From assembly GCA_021828925.1 (NCBI GenBank), contig JAJZCT010000071.1, positions 1 to 10,134 on the forward strand: a DNA stretch of 10,134 bases, read 5' to 3'. This stretch comes from Planctomycetota bacterium. GTDB taxonomy: Bacteria; Planctomycetota; Phycisphaerae; WQYP01. Of this stretch, positions 7,818-10,134 are shown one piece after another. The stretch's first letter is position 1. Each line of letters begins with the position of its first letter. Position numbers and translations under genes: made by a program. The notes under the pieces were generated by a model. The model was not told the DNA's origin. It ran no database searches and was given only the letters and a program-made list of their open reading frames with translations.

Positions 7818-7832
7818 TGGATTGGAGATAGT

Positions 7833-9005
7833 ATGTCCGTTTCTGAACAATCGGCGGTTGATTTGCGTTACATGCGGCTGGCGCTGCGGTTGGCGCAGCG
7901 CGGCCAGGGGTTTGTTGAGCCTAATCCCATGGTGGGTGCCGTGCTGGTAGGCAACGCAGCGATTATAGCGCAAGGCTGGCACCAGAGATTTGGCGGCCCG
8001 CATGCGGAAATAAATGCCATAAATGCGGCCGAAGTATCACCGCGCGGCGGCACGCTTTATGTTACCCTCGAACCGTGCTGCCATACCGGCAAGACCGGGC
8101 CCTGCACGCAGGCCATCATTGCCGCGGGACTCAAACGGGTGGTCGTGGCCATGCGGGATCCCAATGCACTGGTGTGCGGCAGGGGCATTGCGCAGTTGCG
8201 GAGAGCCGGAATTTGCGTTGACGTCGGCGTGTTAGAATCGCAGGCCCGGCAATTGAATCGCCCCTTCATAAAATGGATTACCACGCGGCAACCGTACGTC
8301 ATTGCCAAATGGGCGCAGACGCTGGATGGCGGAATTGCTGATCGCTACGGAAAATCCCAGTGGATCAGTTCCCCCGAATCCCGCAAGCGGGTTCATCATA
8401 TCCGTGGCCGCGTTGACGGCATTATGGTCGCAATTGGAACCGCACTGGCTGACGATCCAATGCTTACCGCGCGCCCGCGGAAGAAAACGGATATTCGTCG
8501 CACCGCAACACGCATTATCATTGACAGCCACTGCAGGCTGCCGCTGAATTCCAGACTGGTACTGACGGCGACGAACGTTCCAACATTGGTCTTTCATCGC
8601 ATGTCACTTACCGGTGCGGCCCTGCTGCGCATGAAAAAATTAACTCAGCACGGCGTGGCGTGTATCGGGGTGCGGGCGGACAAAAATGGAAACCTTGATA
8701 TGGCCGCAGTCCTGACGGAACTGGGAAAAAGGAACTTCACCAATATCCTCGTTGAAGGGGGGGCAACACTATTGGGTTCAATGCTGAAAAACGAACTCAT
8801 TGACGAGGGGCTGGTATTTATTGCGCCAAAAATTGCCGGCGATCAAAGCGCCCGTCACGCGGTGGAAGGCATTGTGCTGCAATCCATCAGCAAGGCCACA
8901 ATGCTGCAATTCGCTCAGCCCGAAAGAATTGGCCCCGATATTTTATTGCGATGGCAGGTAAACGCGGTACGCAATAAAAAAAGCGATGAATCATCAGCAA
9001 AATAA
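7833..9005 (+). CDS. ribD: Bifunctional riboflavin biosynthesis protein RibD (deaminase/reductase)
   Basis: The 390-aa enzyme carries out two early steps of riboflavin (FMN/FAD) synthesis in the cytoplasm: zinc-dependent deamination of the GTP-derived diaminohydroxyphosphoribosylaminopyrimidine, then NADPH-dependent reduction of the ribose side chain. The N-terminal deaminase half shows NPMVGAVLV (31-39), the HAE motif (57-59) and EPCCHTGKTGPC (80-91), with H57, C82 and C91 as zinc ligands and E59 as proton shuttle. The reductase half shows AKWAQTLDGGIA (158-169), SQWIS (175-179), IGTALADDPMLTAR (201-214), IIIDSHCRLP (228-237) and LVEGGATLLGSML (306-318). Length is close to the family norm (about 360-400). 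The ATG at 7833 is preferred over the in-frame GTG at 7791 because GGAG lies 5 nt upstream and homology begins after it. No other rib gene is in the window. Confidence 0.97.
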   Translation: MSVSEQSAVDLRYMRLALRLAQRGQGFVEPNPMVGAVLVGNAAIIAQGWHQRFGGPHAEINAINAAEVSPRGGTLYVTLEPCCHTGKTGPCTQAIIAAGLKRVVVAMRDPNALVCGRGIAQLRRAGICVDVGVLESQARQLNRPFIKWITTRQPYVIAKWAQTLDGGIADRYGKSQWISSPESRKRVHHIRGRVDGIMVAIGTALADDPMLTARPRKKTDIRRTATRIIIDSHCRLPLNSRLVLTATNVPTLVFHRMSLTGAALLRMKKLTQHGVACIGVRADKNGNLDMAAVLTELGKRNFTNILVEGGATLLGSMLKNELIDEGLVFIAPKIAGDQSARHAVEGIVLQSISKATMLQFAQPERIGPDILLRWQVNAVRNKKSDESSAK

Positions 9006-9236
9006 TGAAATGTCCAAAATGAGTTGGGAATCTATCCGCAGTGTCCAAATGATGGCGTAAGCGACCAGTGTGATTTTTCCGCAGTCGGCCTTGCAAAAAA
9101 CATATTAAACCCTTTCGGCTTCCCAATCCCCGCCATCGGTCTCTGGCGTTGCAATTGGCGAACTGCTAAGCCGTCTGAGACTTCGTGTTTTTCAGGTTCA
9201 CATCTTTATGGGCGGGCCACGCCGGGTGAGGCATGA
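9005..9236 (+). pseudogene. Possible frameshifted zinc-ribbon remnant after ribD
   Basis: An ATG overlapping the ribD stop codon reads MKCPK and then hits TGA. A frame shifted by one base continues ELGIYPQCPNDGVSDQCDFS. Joined, these would give a CxxC-type zinc-ribbon start (CPKC...QCPND...QC), as if two bases had been lost or one gained near 9020. Past about residue 40 the reading frame shows nothing recognisable and runs antisense into the HEPN-like gene. This could be chance; I see no family match. Confidence 0.2.
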
Positions 9237-9591
9237 GTTTTTTCACAGATGATTCGATGGGATAAAGATATCTCTTGAGGACTTTTGATTCAATATCCCT
9301 GGGTTGTATCCAAAAGGATGGTGCCGCCAGATATCGAACCTTGCGCGAGAGATCATAAAGCGGTCCGTAATGCCGCCAAATATAATCGTAACGGTTGGTC
9401 TGCTTGAGTGTGGTGTTTCGCATGTCGTGGCTGTTTGCTGTAACGTTGTCGTAAGCTAAAAGTGCATCAATGGCCTGTAAGGCAGTGTAAAAGGCGATTG
9501 TTGCCAGCCAATCGGGGTAATCTCCGGGAACATGGGCCAACAGCGAGCGGTTATGTTCCCACTGTTGCATGTGCGGTGGGATGTTCGCCAT
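9166..9591 (-). CDS. HEPN-like domain protein (putative toxin or nucleic-acid-associated)
   Basis: The 141-aa product looks like a small all-helical HEPN protein. The core reads YPDWLATIAFYTALQAIDALL (25-45), SHDMRN (54-59), YDYIWRHYGPLYDLSRKVRY (68-87) and a C-terminal helix around ESKVLKRYLYPIESSVKKL (101-119). The aromatic FY-x-A helix, an SHxxR segment and a Y-x-x-LYDLSRxxRY helix are what I associate with the HEPN superfamily. Many HEPN proteins are RNases in toxin-antitoxin or defence systems, while others only bind nucleotides. The canonical R-x(4-6)-H RNase motif is not clear: R67-x6-H74 fits the spacing but lacks the usual N/H/D after R. The gene overlaps the 3' end of the upstream minus-strand partner by 41 nt, so the two are probably coupled. 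ATG at 9589-9591 is used; M8 (9568-9570) is an alternative. Confidence 0.65.
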   Translation of the reverse strand: MANIPPHMQQWEHNRSLLAHVPGDYPDWLATIAFYTALQAIDALLAYDNVTANSHDMRNTTLKQTNRYDYIWRHYGPLYDLSRKVRYLAAPSFWIQPRDIESKVLKRYLYPIESSVKKLMPHPAWPAHKDVNLKNTKSQTA

Positions 9592-10027
9592 AGATCACAA
9601 AAAAAAGGTTCGGATTAACAAAACGTTCCATTTCGGCCCACGGAATTTGTCCTGCTTCCACCAATCCGACGTTTTTGAAATTGCGGCTCAGGTAACAGTC
9701 CAGTTCTGTGATCCAATCAGCAAGGTCGAAATCAAATTCATCAGACTTCGGGATAAAGTGCAGCACCAGTCGCGCGCGGCGCGGTTCACAGAGGCAAGTG
9801 CGAACGTGATTATTTTTCTTCTAGCACCAGCCCTTTACATGCGCAAACATAAGATCGAGTTCTTGCCTCCACAAGTCGATGCTGATGTTTAATTGACAGG
9901 CTTCAATCAATTGCCGGCCAGTTCGGACGAACAGGTCATTATCAGATAGATGGAATACAAAATTGCGGTCACCATCCTGAGATTCGCGGACGTGTATCGC
10001 CGATTTCTTTTCCATGTCAGCGGTCAT
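9551..10027 (-). pseudogene. HEPN-module partner gene interrupted by an in-frame amber codon
   Basis: One reading frame runs from ATG 10025-10027 to TAA 9551-9553 (158 codons before the stop), broken only by TAG at 9821-9823, codon 69. The part before it reads NFVFHLSDNDLFVRTGRQLIE...LDLMFAHVKGWC. The part after it continues in the same frame as KKNNHVRTCLCEPRRARLVL, then HFIPKSDEFDFDLADWITEL and VGLVEAGQIPWAEMERFVNP. Both halves look protein-coding, so a CAG-to-TAG or AAG-to-TAG change in one intact gene is the simplest reading. The product would be a soluble alpha/beta protein of about 18 kDa; I do not recognise its family. It overlaps the HEPN-like gene by 41 nt and may be its antitoxin or partner. 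An AGGA lies about 11 nt before the start. The 3' part alone could start at a GTG (9764-9766). Confidence 0.55.
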
Positions 10028-10121
10028 ATCTTTGGGTCCTGTTAAACCTTACGACCATCCAGCCTTGCTGCTCATACTCAATTATTATGGTTCGGTTATA
10101 AGTTCCATTTGCTCGTGGATG
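10017..10121 (-). pseudogene. Short coding-like remnant upstream of the HEPN module
   Basis: A 34-codon open stretch ending in TGA (10017-10019) reads TIIIEYEQQGWMVVRFNRTQ in its middle and overlaps the start of the next gene by 11 nt, as an upstream operon member would. It is closed on its 5' side by TAA at 10122-10124 and has no good start codon. A second frame gives MLNIHEQMELITEP from 10129. It may be the end of a degraded or frameshifted gene; the window ends too soon to tell. Confidence 0.2.
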
Positions 10122-10134
10122 TTAAGCATGAGGT

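Noticed and set aside
7791..7832. GTG start of ribD at 7791
   Set aside because: It falls on the first base of the leader hairpin, has no Shine-Dalgarno, and adds residues before the conserved RibD start. ATG 7833 has GGAG 5 nt upstream.
7707..7832. FMN riboswitch upstream of ribD
   Set aside because: The leader is only about 40 nt and lacks the conserved multi-helix RFN core; only a single hairpin is present.
9131..9148. CGCCA/TGGCG hairpin as terminator between ribD and the HEPN-like gene
   Set aside because: The stem is only 5 bp with an 8-nt loop and there is no T-run on either strand.
9599..9606. Run of eight T residues (minus strand) as a frameshift site fusing the partner gene to the HEPN-like gene
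   Set aside because: The HEPN frame has a TGA just after the T-run and before its ATG, so slippage would terminate rather than fuse the two proteins.
9821..9823. Amber codon as programmed recoding (for example pyrrolysine) or an amber-reassigned code
   Set aside because: The adjacent HEPN-like gene ends at TAG, no downstream recoding structure is visible, and nothing else in the window suggests TAG reassignment. Mutation or error is simpler.

Overview
The window looks like chromosomal DNA of a bacterium of the Planctomycetes, probably the class Phycisphaerae. Three things point there. The 16S rRNA 3' end has a planctomycete-like tail and is followed by a terminator rather than a tRNA/23S spacer, so the rRNA genes are unlinked. 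Two paralogous exported proteins are built from secretin N-domain-like modules. There is also a large exported HEAT-repeat protein. This placement is inference from sequence style; no database search was possible.

Layout, left to right. Positions 1-108 are the last part of a 16S rRNA gene (+). A roughly 360-nt trailer with three small GNRA-capped hairpins leads to a strong intrinsic terminator at 471-502. A DinG-type iron-sulfur helicase gene (minus strand, 702-2915) diverges from a HEAT-repeat protein gene (+, 3238-5553). Their 322-bp spacer holds a plus-oriented terminator, a perfect TTGACA-N16-TATAAT promoter and a hairpin-rich leader of about 200 nt. A hairpin with T-runs on both strands (5583-5620) separates the HEAT gene from the convergent secretin-N-like gene at 5753-6688 (-). 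Its paralogue (6918-7706, -) lies upstream and has its own terminator. That paralogue diverges from ribD (7833-9005, +), a complete bifunctional riboflavin biosynthesis gene whose leader carries a 9-bp hairpin at or next to the predicted transcript start.

The right end (about 9006-10134) looks accessory. On the minus strand, a gene of unknown function interrupted by one in-frame amber codon (10027-9551) overlaps a HEPN-like gene (9591-9166). The pair resembles a two-gene HEPN module of the kind seen in toxin-antitoxin or defence loci, but here one partner appears broken. Small coding-like remnants lie on either side of it.

Housekeeping functions (16S, dinG, ribD) are solid. The envelope proteins (HEAT, two secretin-N-like) are clear at the domain level but not in function. 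Regulatory elements were read by eye from motifs and complementarity. No folding energies were calculated.
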